A DNA stretch of 64,000 nucleotides, taken from contig NZ_ALKN02000012.1 in NCBI RefSeq assembly GCF_000293865.2, positions 44,674 to 108,673 on the forward strand. Reading direction: 5' to 3'. A program made the translations under genes and the position numbers. Of the stretch, positions 18,303 through 29,989 are shown one piece after another; the first letter of the stretch is position 1; each line of letters starts with the position of its first letter. The stretch comes from Limnohabitans sp. Rim28 (GTDB taxonomy: Bacteria > Pseudomonadota > Gammaproteobacteria > Burkholderiales > Burkholderiaceae_C). Below the pieces are notes generated by a model. It saw only the letters and a program-made list of their open reading frames with translations, searched no databases and was not told the origin of the DNA.

Positions 18303-18848
18303 ATGCACGGCACCGAAAACCCCTCCGCTTGGCTGCAACGCTGGGCCCACCTGATTGCAGACAAAAGCCAAGTGCTGGATGTCGCATGCGGCGCCGGTCG
18401 CCACATGCGTTGGCTGGCCGCGCAGGGGCACACCGTGCATGGCGTGGACCGAAATCCAGACGCTTTGGCTTTGGCCCAAGTGCATGGTCAAGTCACATGT
18501 GCCGACATTGAAAACGGGCCTTGGCCCTTTTCTGGACAAACCTATGGGGCTGTGGTGGTGACCCATTACCTTTGGCGCCCTTTGCTGCCGGTCATCGTGC
18601 AAAGCCTTGCGCCAGGCGGCGTATTGGTTTACGAAACCTTTGCAGCAGGCAACGAAACGGTGGGCAAACCCTCTCGACCTGACTTTTTGCTGCAACCCGG
18701 CGAGTTGCTGAGCGCCACCCAAAGCTTGCGCACCGTGGCTTACGAGGATGGATTTGAATCGTCGCCCGACCGCTTTGTGCAGCGCATCGTTGCTGTCCGT
18801 CTCCAGTCAACTGAAGATGTCAGCCGATGGCTTTTAAGCAAGGCTTGA
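18303..18848 (+). CDS. Class I SAM-dependent methyltransferase
   Basis: A 181-residue Rossmann methyltransferase. Motif I is VLDVACGAGRH (about 24-34), followed by the acidic residue in VHGVDRNPDAL that binds the ribose of S-adenosylmethionine. Then come CADIEN (adenine pocket) and a motif IV-like YGAVVVTHYLWRPLLP. The late SLAPGGVLVYETFAAGNE segment is common in small-molecule or tellurite-resistance-like methyltransferases. It is short and lacks an obvious substrate domain, so the acceptor is unknown. It follows the MFS carrier and the 39-aa ORF on the same strand, 18 bases after the latter. Confidence 0.83.
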   Translation: MHGTENPSAWLQRWAHLIADKSQVLDVACGAGRHMRWLAAQGHTVHGVDRNPDALALAQVHGQVTCADIENGPWPFSGQTYGAVVVTHYLWRPLLPVIVQSLAPGGVLVYETFAAGNETVGKPSRPDFLLQPGELLSATQSLRTVAYEDGFESSPDRFVQRIVAVRLQSTEDVSRWLLSKA

Positions 18849-18916
18849 AACAGCAGAAGCCGCTCAGGGTGAAGGCCCTTGGCACTCGTTAAAATGGTTT
18901 CTTTTCTTGATCAGAA

Positions 18917-19822
18917 ATGCCTGACATGACCACCGACTCTCGCCCCATCCGTGGCAGTATTCCTGCCCTCGTGACCCCCATGCTCGAAGACGGCCATGTG
19001 GACTACGCCACTTTGCGCAAACTGATCGACTGGCATGTTGCCGAAGGCACTGACGCCATCGTGGTGGTGGGCACCTCAGGCGAATCCCCCACGGTCACCG
19101 TGGATGAACACTGCGAGATCATTCGCGTCTCGGTTGAGCAAGCTGCCAAACGCATTCCCATCATCGCGGGTTGCGGTGCCAACTCCACCGCCGAAGCCAT
19201 TGAATTGGCCAAGTTTGCCCAAAAAGTTGGGGCCGATGCCCAACTGCAAGTGGTGCCTTACTACAACAAGCCCACCCAAGAAGGCCTGTACCAACATTTC
19301 AAGGCCATTGCCGAGGCGGTACCCGGCTTGCCCGTGATTCTTTACAACGTCCCAGGCCGCACCGTAGCCGACCTGCAGCACGACACCGTCCTGCGCCTGG
19401 CTCAAGTACCCGGCATCATCGGTATCAAAGAAGCCACGAGCAACATCGAACGTGCTCAGTGGCTGATCCGCGATGTGCCCAAATCGTTTTCAGTTTTTTC
19501 CGGCGACGATGCCACCGCAGTCGCCCTGATGCTGTGCGGCGGTGCAGGCAACATCAGCGTGACCGCCAACGTGGCACCCCGCTTGATGCACGAACTGTGC
19601 GTTGCAGCCACTCAAGGCCATGTCCATGAAGCCATGCGCATCCAGTTTCAACTGCTGCCGGTGCACAAAAACCTCTTTGTCGAAGCCAATCCCATCCCGG
19701 TCAAATGGGCCATGCAGCGCATGGGGCTTTGCGGCCCCAAGCTTCGCCTGCCCATGACCGAGTTGTCTGAACCCCTGCAACCTCTGGTTGAAGCAGCCCT
19801 CAAAGCCAGCAGATTGATCTGA
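18917..19822 (+). CDS. dapA: 4-hydroxy-tetrahydrodipicolinate synthase
   Basis: A 301-residue TIM-barrel aldolase that condenses pyruvate with aspartate semialdehyde, the first step specific to lysine and meso-diaminopimelate synthesis. Seen: GTSGESPTV at about residues 52-60, YNVPGRT at 143-149 with the proton-relay tyrosine, and the Schiff-base lysine in GIKEATSN (K171). Length is about 10 residues over the common form because of the short leader MPDMTTDSR; an ATG at 18926 is an alternative. It is followed 12 bases later by bamC, the order also found in enteric bacteria (dapA-nlpB). Confidence 0.96.
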   Translation: MPDMTTDSRPIRGSIPALVTPMLEDGHVDYATLRKLIDWHVAEGTDAIVVVGTSGESPTVTVDEHCEIIRVSVEQAAKRIPIIAGCGANSTAEAIELAKFAQKVGADAQLQVVPYYNKPTQEGLYQHFKAIAEAVPGLPVILYNVPGRTVADLQHDTVLRLAQVPGIIGIKEATSNIERAQWLIRDVPKSFSVFSGDDATAVALMLCGGAGNISVTANVAPRLMHELCVAATQGHVHEAMRIQFQLLPVHKNLFVEANPIPVKWAMQRMGLCGPKLRLPMTELSEPLQPLVEAALKASRLI

Positions 19823-19834
19823 CACACCCCAAGG

Positions 19835-20959
19835 ATGTTTGTGAAAATCGCCACCATTGCCTCATCGGCCCGATTCCCTTTTCAACGAACGCTCACCGTC
19901 ATGGCCATCACGGCCGCACTGAGCGGCTGTTCAGTTCTGAGAGAAGACAAGATCGACTACAAGAGTGCTGTCAGAGCACACTCCTTGGAAATCCCGCCCG
20001 ACTTGACTCAACTGCGAAGAGAGTCCCGGTTTGCTTTTGAAAGCACCTCGGCATCGGCCGCGGGCTTTCAAAGTGCCAGCACCCGAGTGACCGATGCAGG
20101 CACCGCCTCGAACACCTTGGGCAAAGTGAAAATGGAGCGTCAAGGCGACCAGCGTTGGCTGGTAGCGGCCATGCCTGCTGACCAGGTCTGGCCCGCCTTG
20201 CGTGAATTTTGGACAGCCAACGGCTTTCCACTGACCACCGACTCCCCTGAGCTGGGCATCATGGAAACCGACTGGGCAGAAAACCGGGCCAAGTTGCCGC
20301 AGGACTTCATTCGCAAAAGCTTGGGCAGGGTGCTCGATTCGCTGTATTCAACAGGTGAGCGCGACAAGTACAGAACTCGTGTTGAACGCAATGCCAAGGG
20401 TAAAGTCGAGATCTACATCAGCCACCGCGGCCTGGTCGAGAACTACGCCACGGCACAAAAGGACCGCACAATCTGGCAAGCCCGCCCCAGCGACCCTGAA
20501 CTGGAAATTGAATTTTTGCGTCGCCTCATGGTCAAACTGGGCACCTCACCCCAAGAAGCCAGCGCAGCAGTCGCCGCCCCGAAAGCACCAGCAGGCGTTC
20601 CTGTGGTCATGGTTGACGGCCAACCCACCATCAGCCTGAACGAAGCCTTTGACCGCGCTTGGCGCCGCACAGGCGTTGCACTCGACCGCAGTGGCTTTAC
20701 CGTTGAAGACCGCGACATGGCCGCTGGGCGCTACTTTGTACGCTATGTGGCGCCACAAACCGCCCCATCAGAACCCGGCTTTATTTCCAGGCTTTTCAGC
20801 AGCAAAAAAGAACAAAGCGTTTTGGCCAAATACGGCCTCAGCCTGAGCGCAAGCGCTTCCGGTCAAACCGTGATCCGTGTGCTGAACACCAATGGTCAGC
20901 CAGAACAATCGGCACAGGCCGAGCGAATTCTCAAATTGCTCGCAACAGAACTGCGATAA
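19835..20959 (+). CDS. bamC: Outer-membrane assembly lipoprotein BamC (NlpB)
   Basis: A 374-residue lipoprotein subunit of the BAM complex that inserts beta-barrel proteins in the outer membrane. The N-terminus is basic, then hydrophobic, and ends in the lipobox LSGC with the lipidated cysteine at about position 32. After it comes the unstructured BamD-binding stretch, then two helix-grip domains (about 100-230 and 250-374) separated by an Ala/Pro linker (ASAAVAAPKAPAGVP). Position directly after dapA supports the call. A strong bidirectional terminator follows at 20971-21005. Confidence 0.9.
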   Translation: MFVKIATIASSARFPFQRTLTVMAITAALSGCSVLREDKIDYKSAVRAHSLEIPPDLTQLRRESRFAFESTSASAAGFQSASTRVTDAGTASNTLGKVKMERQGDQRWLVAAMPADQVWPALREFWTANGFPLTTDSPELGIMETDWAENRAKLPQDFIRKSLGRVLDSLYSTGERDKYRTRVERNAKGKVEIYISHRGLVENYATAQKDRTIWQARPSDPELEIEFLRRLMVKLGTSPQEASAAVAAPKAPAGVPVVMVDGQPTISLNEAFDRAWRRTGVALDRSGFTVEDRDMAAGRYFVRYVAPQTAPSEPGFISRLFSSKKEQSVLAKYGLSLSASASGQTVIRVLNTNGQPEQSAQAERILKLLATELR

Positions 20960-20970
20960 ACCATTTGAGC

Positions 20971-21005
20971 CACAAAAAAACCCCGCAAAGCGGGGTTTTT
21001 TTGTG
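20971..21005. terminator. Strong bidirectional terminator
   Basis: A 16-bp stem CACAAAAAAACCCCGC / GCGGGGTTTTTTTGTG with loop AAA. It ends bamC on the plus strand and the Ala/Pro lipoprotein on the minus strand. Confidence 0.9.
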
Positions 21006-21038
21006 TCTACCCCAGTTTGCACCGGGGCAGTTGACACA

Positions 21039-21269
21039 TTACTTAGCGGCAGGAGCAGCTGGCGCAGCGGCTGGTGCAGCAGCAGGTGTGGCGGCTGCAT
21101 CAGCAGCTGGCGCGGCGGCCGGTGCAGCTGCAGGCGCTGCATCAGCTGGTGCTGGAGCTGGAGCGGCCACTGGAGCAGGTGCAGCAGGAGCAGCAGCTTC
21201 TTCTTTTTTGCCGCAAGCGGACAGAGCAGCAGCAGCGATGATGGCAGCCAGAACGAGAGACTTGTTCAT
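21039..21269 (-). CDS. Small Ala/Pro-rich lipoprotein (76 aa)
   Basis: A 76-residue predicted lipoprotein. The N-terminus MNKSLVLAAIIAAAALSACG has a lipobox (LSAC, cysteine 19), followed by a short KKEE charge patch. The rest is almost only alanine and proline (A/P repeats with rare D, V and T). The ATG at 21269 has AGGAAA about 7 bases upstream on the minus strand, so this start is clear; the longer frame to 21380 is not used. Such low-complexity tails suggest a flexible tether in the periplasm. I cannot assign a function. Repeat-driven length change between strains is possible. Confidence 0.78.
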   Translation of the reverse strand: MNKSLVLAAIIAAAALSACGKKEEAAAPAAPAPVAAPAPAPADAAPAAAPAAAPAADAAATPAAAPAAAPAAPAAK

Positions 21270-21299
21270 TTTGATTTTCCTAATGTAAGAATGAGAAAA

Positions 21300-21315
21300 C
21301 AATTTCCGGAAATTG
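21300..21315. promoter_or_regulatory. Perfect 16-base palindrome in the lipoprotein leader
   Basis: CAATTTCCGGAAATTG is fully palindromic and lies 31 bases before the lipoprotein ATG, between it and a TATAAT. It could be an operator or a leader hairpin. Confidence 0.45.
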
Positions 21316-21382
21316 CTCAGACGGCAAAGACACCGTCCAAACCAGGCCAAAAGCACTCGAGCTCTTTTGTACCCAGCCAACG

Positions 21383-21388
21383 ATTATA
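21383..21388 (-). promoter_or_regulatory. Candidate -10 of the small lipoprotein gene
   Basis: Reads TATAAT on the minus strand, about 114 bases before the ATG. The -35 region is weak (no TTGACA at 16-18 bases). A long leader with the palindrome at 21300-21315 would follow. Confidence 0.45.
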
Positions 21389-21463
21389 GCGTTTTCCCTA
21401 GTTTGTGCAGGCCATTGCTTGACAAGTCAAAAAAGGAGAAAAAGGGGACTCTAAAACCCTTGG

Positions 21464-22585
21464 TCAGAGCGCCTGCAACCAGCCCTCCGAAGCCCAATCC
21501 TTCAGGGCCTCTTGCGCATCTGCACTCAACGTCTTGAATTTTGAGCCGGAAATGCACCGATCGTCTGCCAAAATTCTCAAGGTGCGGGCATCGCGTCCAC
21601 CCGCCTTGAAGGATTCACCGTTGATGAACACATGCTGCGCGTCGTACATCATTTTGGTGCGCCGATCGAGTTGCACCCCGCCAGACAGATCAAAGGCAGC
21701 CTCCGAACACTCGAACCACACCTGCGCTTTGGGCTCGGTCAAATACTCGCCCAGCAAACTGTCCAGCAATCCTGGATCTTGAAGCGCTTTGTCGATCACT
21801 TGACGTGCAAAGCCCGCCAATGACGACGGAATAGCCGCAGGCGCCATCACCGCCGGTTGTTTCGGATCTCGGTAAAGGCCAGCACCCAAACCTTCAAAGG
21901 CCTCGTCGGCCAAGCCCATCAAGAGCTCGCGGGCCAACTCACCCTCTTGCGGCGCCCGAAAGCCAATGGACCACGTCATGCACTCGCCTTCGGCCACGCC
22001 ATCGTGCGCATATTTAGGGGGCAGGTAAAGCATGTCTCCAGGGTTGAGCACAAACTCTTCCTCGGCTTCAAAGTTTTGCAAGATCTTGAGCGGCACGCCT
22101 TCTTGCAGGCTCAGGTCTTTTTGTCGGCCGATGCGCCAACGCCGCTGCCCATGCGCCTGCAACAAGAAAACGTCGTAGCTGTCAAAGTGCGGCCCCACAC
22201 CACCGCCGTCGCTGGCGTAACTGATCATCACATCGTCCAAGCGCGCATCGGGCACAAATCGGAACTGTTGCATCAAGGCATGAACGCCGTCGTGGTGCAT
22301 GTCCACCCCTTGCACCAGAAAAGTCCATTTCTTTTGGCTAAATGGCGGCAGGCTGCGCTTTGGGAACGGGCCGTGCTTCATCTTCCAGCCTTTGGGCGAA
22401 TCCACGATCAAACGCGACTCCACGCCTTCCTCAGCCGCCAAAGCCACCAAGTCGTTGCGCCCCACACACGGCACAAAATCCGCAATGGCATTGCGCACCA
22501 GCAAAGGCTTTTTTTGCCAATGACGCTTCATGAATTGGGTGGGGCTCAGACCGCCGAGCAGGGCCAGGGGTTGTTCTGTGTTCAT
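21464..22585 (-). CDS. Ribosomal oxygenase (JmjC/cupin, L16 arginine hydroxylase type)
   Basis: A 373-residue Fe(II)/2-oxoglutarate-dependent oxygenase of the YcfD/RoxA group, which hydroxylates an arginine of ribosomal protein L16. The metal triad is visible: HFDSYDVF (H133, D135) and KYAHDGVAEG (H194). The GDMLYLPPKYAHDG segment is the usual second metal strand. A winged C-terminal domain follows (about 270-373). The ATG at 22585 (MNTEQPLALLGGL) is chosen; the frame upstream is open by chance over the divergent FKBP gene region. It is divergent from that gene, with 87 bases between starts. Confidence 0.87.
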   Translation of the reverse strand: MNTEQPLALLGGLSPTQFMKRHWQKKPLLVRNAIADFVPCVGRNDLVALAAEEGVESRLIVDSPKGWKMKHGPFPKRSLPPFSQKKWTFLVQGVDMHHDGVHALMQQFRFVPDARLDDVMISYASDGGGVGPHFDSYDVFLLQAHGQRRWRIGRQKDLSLQEGVPLKILQNFEAEEEFVLNPGDMLYLPPKYAHDGVAEGECMTWSIGFRAPQEGELARELLMGLADEAFEGLGAGLYRDPKQPAVMAPAAIPSSLAGFARQVIDKALQDPGLLDSLLGEYLTEPKAQVWFECSEAAFDLSGGVQLDRRTKMMYDAQHVFINGESFKAGGRDARTLRILADDRCISGSKFKTLSADAQEALKDWASEGWLQAL

Positions 22586-22672
22586 GGGGGTGATCCAGTT
22601 GCACAAGCCAAAAGACCTGCACTCAAAGACAAAGCAGCTCAAAACGGGCTGCCAAACTGCGACAATTGTCGT

Positions 22673-23206
22673 ATGGAAATCAAGACACCTTCTGTGGTCG
22701 CACTGACCTGGACACTCAAAGACACTCTGGGCGAAGTTCTGGACACCCTGGACGAACCGGTTGAATTTTTCATCGGCGGCCACGACCTGCTGCCCAAAAT
22801 CGAAGAAGCCCTGCAAGGCCACGAAAAAGGCGCCAAGGTTGACCTGCACCTGGAGCCCGAAGACGCCTTTGGCGACTTCAACGAAGAACTGCTTTTTTTA
22901 GAGCCTCTCGCTCTTTTTCCGCCCGGCCTTGAACCTGGCCTCACCATCGAAGGCACGGCCCTGCCCCAAGGCTGCCACCCAGACGCGCCACGCAACGTGC
23001 TTTACACCGTGACCGAGATCTACCCCGAGCATGTGGTGCTGGACGGCAATCACCCGCTGTCGGGCATTGCGCTGCGTTTGCACCTGAAAGTGGAATCGGT
23101 TCGCGAGCCGACCGAAAACGAAGTGGGCAGCGGCAGCTGCGGCACGGGGTTTTTCAAAATTGAAGTGGGCGATGAAGGCCTGCCCAAGGGGCCGACACTT
23201 CACTGA
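22673..23206 (+). CDS. FKBP-type peptidyl-prolyl isomerase (SlyD/SlpA group)
   Basis: A 177-residue FKBP isomerase with an IF (insert-in-flap) domain. The FKBP half shows VVALTWTLKDTLGEVLDTLD and VEFFIGGHDLLPKIEEALQG, and the GHEKGAKVDLHLEPEDAFGD stretch is the classic SlyD/SlpA signature leading into the insert domain. The C-terminus carries SGSCGTGFFKIEVGD and no histidine-rich metal tail, so it is closer to SlpA than SlyD. The same frame is open far upstream, antisense to the oxygenase gene, but the ATG at 22673 gives the normal family start. It acts on proline bonds of cytoplasmic proteins, possibly on ribosome-bound chains. Confidence 0.85.
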   Translation: MEIKTPSVVALTWTLKDTLGEVLDTLDEPVEFFIGGHDLLPKIEEALQGHEKGAKVDLHLEPEDAFGDFNEELLFLEPLALFPPGLEPGLTIEGTALPQGCHPDAPRNVLYTVTEIYPEHVVLDGNHPLSGIALRLHLKVESVREPTENEVGSGSCGTGFFKIEVGDEGLPKGPTLH

Positions 23207-23223
23207 GCGGCTCACCGGGCAAC

Positions 23224-23679
23224 TTATTTTTTACCTGTCGAGCCGTAGCCGCCTTCACCACGTTCGCTGGTGGCATCAAAGTCATTGACCACCTTGAATG
23301 TGGCCTGTACCACCGGAACAATGACCATCTGAGCGATTCGCTCCATCGGTTCAATGGTGAATGCCACTTCACTGCGATTCCAGCAGCTGACCATCAACTG
23401 GCCCTGGTAATCGCTGTCGATCAAGCCCACCAGATTGCCCAACACGATCCCGTGCTTGTGACCCAAGCCCGATCGAGGCAACAGCATGGCCGCATAACCA
23501 GGATCTTTGAGATGGATCGCCATGCCCGTGGGCACCAAATGCCAGGCCTTGGGTGCCAAAGTCAGCGGTGCCTCGAGACAGGCGCGCAAATCAAGGCCCG
23601 CGCTGCCCGGGGTCGCGTAAGAGGGCATTTGAGCGGCAATGCGCGCATCCAGAATCTTGAGATCAATGTCCATGGTCAT
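23224..23679 (-). CDS. dut: dUTP diphosphatase
   Basis: A 151-residue trimeric dUTPase that hydrolyses dUTP to dUMP, keeping uracil out of DNA and feeding dTMP synthesis. All five motifs appear: [42 protein letters not shown] and the C-terminal [11 protein letters not shown] arm. Length is standard. Its ATG overlaps the coaBC stop as ATGA, which gives the common coaBC-dut operon. A second ATG two codons in (23673) is possible. Confidence 0.97.
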   Translation of the reverse strand: MTMDIDLKILDARIAAQMPSYATPGSAGLDLRACLEAPLTLAPKAWHLVPTGMAIHLKDPGYAAMLLPRSGLGHKHGIVLGNLVGLIDSDYQGQLMVSCWNRSEVAFTIEPMERIAQMVIVPVVQATFKVVNDFDATSERGEGGYGSTGKK

Positions 23680-24899
23680 CCCTGTTGTGAGCCCAGACGC
23701 CGGGCAATGTCTTCAATGAGCTGCACCGCCAAAACCTGCTTGCTGGCGTGCGGCAACTCCTTAGCCCCAGTCGCATCCACCAGCATCAAAGCGTTGTCGT
23801 CTTGGCCAAAGGTGGCCGGGCCGATATTGCCCACCAACAGCGGCACCCCTTTGCGCAGGCGCTTGGCCGTAGCGTGCGCCAACAGGTCATGGCTTTCGGC
23901 GGCAAAGCCCACACAAAACAGATCGCCCTTTTGCGCCGCGGCCGACTGGGCCACGGTCGCCAAAATGTCGGGGTTCTCCACAAAGCTCAGCTCAGGCGTC
24001 TGACCCGAGCCGTCTTTCTTGATTTTCTGGTCGGCCGCATTGGCCGGACGCCAGTCGGCCACAGCGGCAGTGGCCACGAAAACGCCTTGTGCAGGAACAT
24101 GGGCCTGCACCGCCAGCAACATGTCTCGGGCGGAGCGCACGTTCACGCGCTTGACCCCACGGGGCGTTTCCAAGCTCACCGGGCCAGCGATCAAGGTCAC
24201 ATCGGCACCCGCCATGCGCGCGGCCCGCGCAATGGCAAAACCCATCTTGCCGCTCGACAAATTGGTGATGCCGCGCACCGGATCAATCGCCTCATAAGTG
24301 GGGCCAGCCGTGACCAACACAGACCGACCGGCCAAGGATTTGTGGGCAAAAAACGCCTCCAAATCTTCCAAAATTTCATCGGCTTCGAGCATGCGCCCGT
24401 CACCCGTTTCACCGCAAGCTTGATCGCCCTGCCCCACATCCAGCACATGGATGCCGTCGGCTTTGAGCTGAGCCACGTTGCGCTGCGTAGCCGGGTTGGA
24501 CCACATTTCGCGGTTCATGGCCGGAGCCACGATCAGGGGCACTTGGTCAATGGGCCTTGCAAGACACATCAGGCTGAGCAGCTCATCGGCGCCGCCGTGC
24601 AGCAGTTTGGCCATGAAGTCGGCGCTGGCCGGAGCCACCACAATCGCATCGGCTTCGCGACTGAGGTTGATGTGCGCCATGTTGTTGGCCTCGCGCGGGT
24701 CCCATTGCGAGGTGTAAACAGGCCGACCCGACAAGGCCTGCAAGGTGACTGCCGTCATGAATTGCTCGGCCGCCTGGGTCATGACCACCTGTACCGTGAC
24801 GCCCGCCTTGACGAAGGCGCGGCAAAGTTCAGCCGACTTGAAGGCCGCGATGCCGCCTGACAAGCCCAGAACGATGTGTTTTCCAGCCAATGTGCTCAT
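23676..24899 (-). CDS. coaBC: Bifunctional phosphopantothenoylcysteine decarboxylase/synthetase
   Basis: A 407-residue fused enzyme for two steps of coenzyme A synthesis. The N-terminal flavin domain (CoaC, about 1-185) begins with [20 protein letters not shown] and contains the PAMNREMW active-site segment. The C-terminal CTP-dependent ligase (CoaB, about 195-407) shows [20 protein letters not shown] with [11 protein letters not shown] and [10 protein letters not shown]. Length and order are normal. It is divergent from pyrG and is followed by dut with a 4-base overlap. Confidence 0.96.
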   Translation of the reverse strand: MSTLAGKHIVLGLSGGIAAFKSAELCRAFVKAGVTVQVVMTQAAEQFMTAVTLQALSGRPVYTSQWDPREANNMAHINLSREADAIVVAPASADFMAKLLHGGADELLSLMCLARPIDQVPLIVAPAMNREMWSNPATQRNVAQLKADGIHVLDVGQGDQACGETGDGRMLEADEILEDLEAFFAHKSLAGRSVLVTAGPTYEAIDPVRGITNLSSGKMGFAIARAARMAGADVTLIAGPVSLETPRGVKRVNVRSARDMLLAVQAHVPAQGVFVATAAVADWRPANAADQKIKKDGSGQTPELSFVENPDILATVAQSAAAQKGDLFCVGFAAESHDLLAHATAKRLRKGVPLLVGNIGPATFGQDDNALMLVDATGAKELPHASKQVLAVQLIEDIARRLGSQQG

Positions 24900-24922
24900 G
24901 CCCAGAAATGTAGCAGACGTGA

Positions 24923-26623
<1,701 letters not shown>

Positions 26624-26648
26624 CCCCCCCAACGCACAGGAACTCGCC

Positions 26649-27503
26649 ATGAAACTCTGCGGATTCGACGTCGGCCTGAACCACCCGTTCTTTTTGATCG
26701 CGGGCACCTGCTCCATCGAAGGCCTGGAGATGTCCATTGAAGTGGCCGGTCGCCTCAAAGAGACCTGCACGGCACTGGGCATCCCGTTCATTTACAAAGG
26801 CTCGTTCGACAAAGCCAACCGCTCGTCGGGCCACACACAACGCGGCGTGGGCATCGACGCAGGCTTGAAAATTCTGGATGAAGTTCGCCGCCAGATTGGC
26901 GTGCCCATCCTCACCGATGTCCACGATGAATCACAGGTCAAGACCGTGGCCAGCGTGGTCGATGTGTTGCAAACGCCTGCATTTTTATGTCGCCAAACCG
27001 ACTTCATCCGCGCTGTGGCCCAGTCGGGCAAGCCGGTCAACATCAAGAAGGGCCAATTTTTGGCCCCTTGGGACATGAAAAACGTCATCGACAAAGCCCG
27101 CAGCGCTGCGCGTGAAGCGGGTTTGCCCGAAGACAACTTCTTGGCCTGCGAGCGTGGCGTGAGTTTTGGCTACAACAACTTGGTGGCCGACATGACGAGC
27201 CTGGCCGAAATGCGCAAAACCGGTGCACCGGTGGTGTTTGACGTGACCCACTCGGTGCAAAAGCCCGGCGGTCAGGGCACCAGCAGCGGCGGTGCCCGCG
27301 AGATGGTGCCGGTGCTGGCCCGTGCGGGCGTGGCTGCAGGCGTGGCGGGTCTCTTCATGGAGACCCACCCCAAGCCTCAAGAAGCTTGGTCAGACGGCCC
27401 CAATGCGGTGCCACTGGGCAAAATGCGCGCCTTGCTCGAAACCTTGGTTCAGCTCGATGCCGTCACCAAAAAGAACCCGTTTTTAGAGGATGATTTTTCA
27501 TGA
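26649..27503 (+). CDS. kdsA: 3-deoxy-D-manno-octulosonate 8-phosphate synthase
   Basis: A 284-residue TIM-barrel enzyme that joins phosphoenolpyruvate and arabinose 5-phosphate to make KDO-8-phosphate for lipopolysaccharide core. Seen: [49 protein letters not shown] and [12 protein letters not shown]. The ATG at 26649 has AGGA about 10 bases before it; the same frame is open upstream inside pyrG but is not used. Its stop overlaps the next ATG by four bases. The partner KDO gene kdsB lies about 11 kb away at 39003. Confidence 0.97.
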   Translation: MKLCGFDVGLNHPFFLIAGTCSIEGLEMSIEVAGRLKETCTALGIPFIYKGSFDKANRSSGHTQRGVGIDAGLKILDEVRRQIGVPILTDVHDESQVKTVASVVDVLQTPAFLCRQTDFIRAVAQSGKPVNIKKGQFLAPWDMKNVIDKARSAAREAGLPEDNFLACERGVSFGYNNLVADMTSLAEMRKTGAPVVFDVTHSVQKPGGQGTSSGGAREMVPVLARAGVAAGVAGLFMETHPKPQEAWSDGPNAVPLGKMRALLETLVQLDAVTKKNPFLEDDFS

Positions 27504-27787
27504 GCGGCTACATCATTGCCCACGTTCAGGTCACCAACCCTGTGCAATACGAGGCGTACAAAAAATGGTCTACAGCGGCCATGAAAACCGCAGGTGCCGA
27601 AGTCTGCGTGCGCGGAGGCCAAGTCCAAGTGCTCGAAGGCGACTGGGCTCCTGAGCGCATCGTCATCTTGAAGTTCCCCTCCTTTGAAGCCGCCAAGGCT
27701 TTTTACGAACTGCCCGAATACCTCAAAGCCCGTGAAGCCCGAGAAGGTGCCGCCATCATGCGCATGGTGGCCGTCGAAGGCGTCTGA
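27500..27787 (+). CDS. DUF1330 family protein
   Basis: A 95-residue dimeric alpha-beta barrel protein of the DUF1330 family. It starts [21 protein letters not shown], followed by the typical [16 protein letters not shown] strand and [16 protein letters not shown]. The fold resembles antibiotic-biosynthesis monooxygenases, but no cofactor or active site is known for most members. Its ATG overlaps the kdsA stop as ATGA, and eno follows after 50 bases, so it is a passenger in the pyrG-kdsA-eno group. Function unknown. Confidence 0.88.
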   Translation: MSGYIIAHVQVTNPVQYEAYKKWSTAAMKTAGAEVCVRGGQVQVLEGDWAPERIVILKFPSFEAAKAFYELPEYLKAREAREGAAIMRMVAVEGV

Positions 27788-27825
27788 GCCAATGGCTTTG
27801 AAACCCCGTTTTATTTTTAAAGTGA

Positions 27826-29124
<1,299 letters not shown>

Positions 29125-29136
29125 AACGATTCCACC

Positions 29137-29412
29137 ATGGGCAATCGCTTGATCCCTGCCGTGCTCTTTGCCTTGCTGCTCATTGTTCAAGTGCAGCTGT
29201 GGTTTGGGCAAGGCAGCTTGCCCCATGTCAACGCCTTGCGCCTGGAGCTGGACCAGCAAAAACTGGCCAACGAGGAAGCACGGCTCAAGATGGAGCAACT
29301 GAGCGCGGAGGTCACCGACTTGAAACAAGGCCTGAACATGGTGGAAGAACGCGCCCGAAATGAGCTGGGCATGGTCAAAACCAACGAAGTCTTCGTTCAA
29401 GTCGCCAAATGA
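29137..29412 (+). CDS. ftsB: Cell division protein FtsB
   Basis: A 91-residue bitopic division protein. It has one N-terminal membrane helix (about residues 5-22, PAVLFALLLIVQVQLWF), then a periplasmic coiled coil with heptads rich in L, E and Q (about 33-72), ending in ERARNELGMVKTNEVFVQV. FtsB joins FtsL and FtsQ at the septum and signals to FtsWI. The eno-ftsB order supports it. The family is short and variable, but the ARNELGM motif is typical. Confidence 0.92.
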   Translation: MGNRLIPAVLFALLLIVQVQLWFGQGSLPHVNALRLELDQQKLANEEARLKMEQLSAEVTDLKQGLNMVEERARNELGMVKTNEVFVQVAK

Positions 29413-29446
29413 TGTGTCCCCAAACGGGTTGGAACGGCCCACGGCA

Positions 29447-29980
29447 ATGAACCCTCGGTGGGTCGCCATCGTCGGAGCTGCGGGCAGCGGAAAATCTTGG
29501 CTGGCCCAGTCCTTGAACAGCGCATTGTTGGCCCAAGGCCATCCCGTGCGGTTGTCCGATAGGCTGGGCGAATCTCCGTCCCATGGGTCGAACAGCACCA
29601 CACTGGCCGCAGTGGATTGGTGGATCACCGTGGCTTCAATGCCCTCGCCCGTGTCAGGCCTTGGCGTGACCACTTTGTTGATGGGCTTGGACTTGCCGGG
29701 CCTTGGTCCCGAATCACAAAGCGAAGACAGCGCATTGCGGCAAGGCTTGAGTTTGACCCAAAACCCTTTCAGGATCGTTTACGGGCTGGGGGTTCACCGT
29801 CTGAACAACGCCTTGCTCGCCTTGGGTTTGACACAAGTCCATACCGCTGCTTGGCAGGACCGCGAGCGCGCCCAGTTCAACATCAATGGCGGCCGAGACA
29901 CATGGGTGTGCAACGATTGCAGCGATCCGGCCTGTGAACACAAACTGTTCACCCGGTTGTTGACGCAACGCTCCGCTTGA
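29447..29980 (+). CDS. Small P-loop NTPase-like protein with C-terminal Cys/His cluster
   Basis: A 177-residue protein I cannot name. A Walker A loop GAAGSGKS lies at residues 10-17 (after MNPRWVAIV), with LAQSLN following as in kinases and NadR-like ATPases. A hydrophobic strand TLLMGLDLPG near 76-85 could serve as Walker B. Near the C-terminus, residues 155-165 read CNDCSDPACEH, a CxxC-x4-CxH pattern able to bind zinc. The ATG at 29447 is chosen; a GTG at 29414, just after the ftsB stop, would add 11 residues. It is the last gene of the eno-ftsB group and converges on hslO. Function unknown; nucleotide binding is inferred. Confidence 0.65.
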   Translation: MNPRWVAIVGAAGSGKSWLAQSLNSALLAQGHPVRLSDRLGESPSHGSNSTTLAAVDWWITVASMPSPVSGLGVTTLLMGLDLPGLGPESQSEDSALRQGLSLTQNPFRIVYGLGVHRLNNALLALGLTQVHTAAWQDRERAQFNINGGRDTWVCNDCSDPACEHKLFTRLLTQRSA

Positions 29981-29989
29981 GCGGCGGCT

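Noticed and set aside
21857..22672. N-terminal extension of the FKBP gene frame
   Set aside because: The frame is open by chance antisense to the oxygenase gene; the family start is at 22673.
23748..24860. 370-codon plus-strand frame antisense to coaBC
   Set aside because: Complement shadow of a certain gene with no ribosome site or motif.
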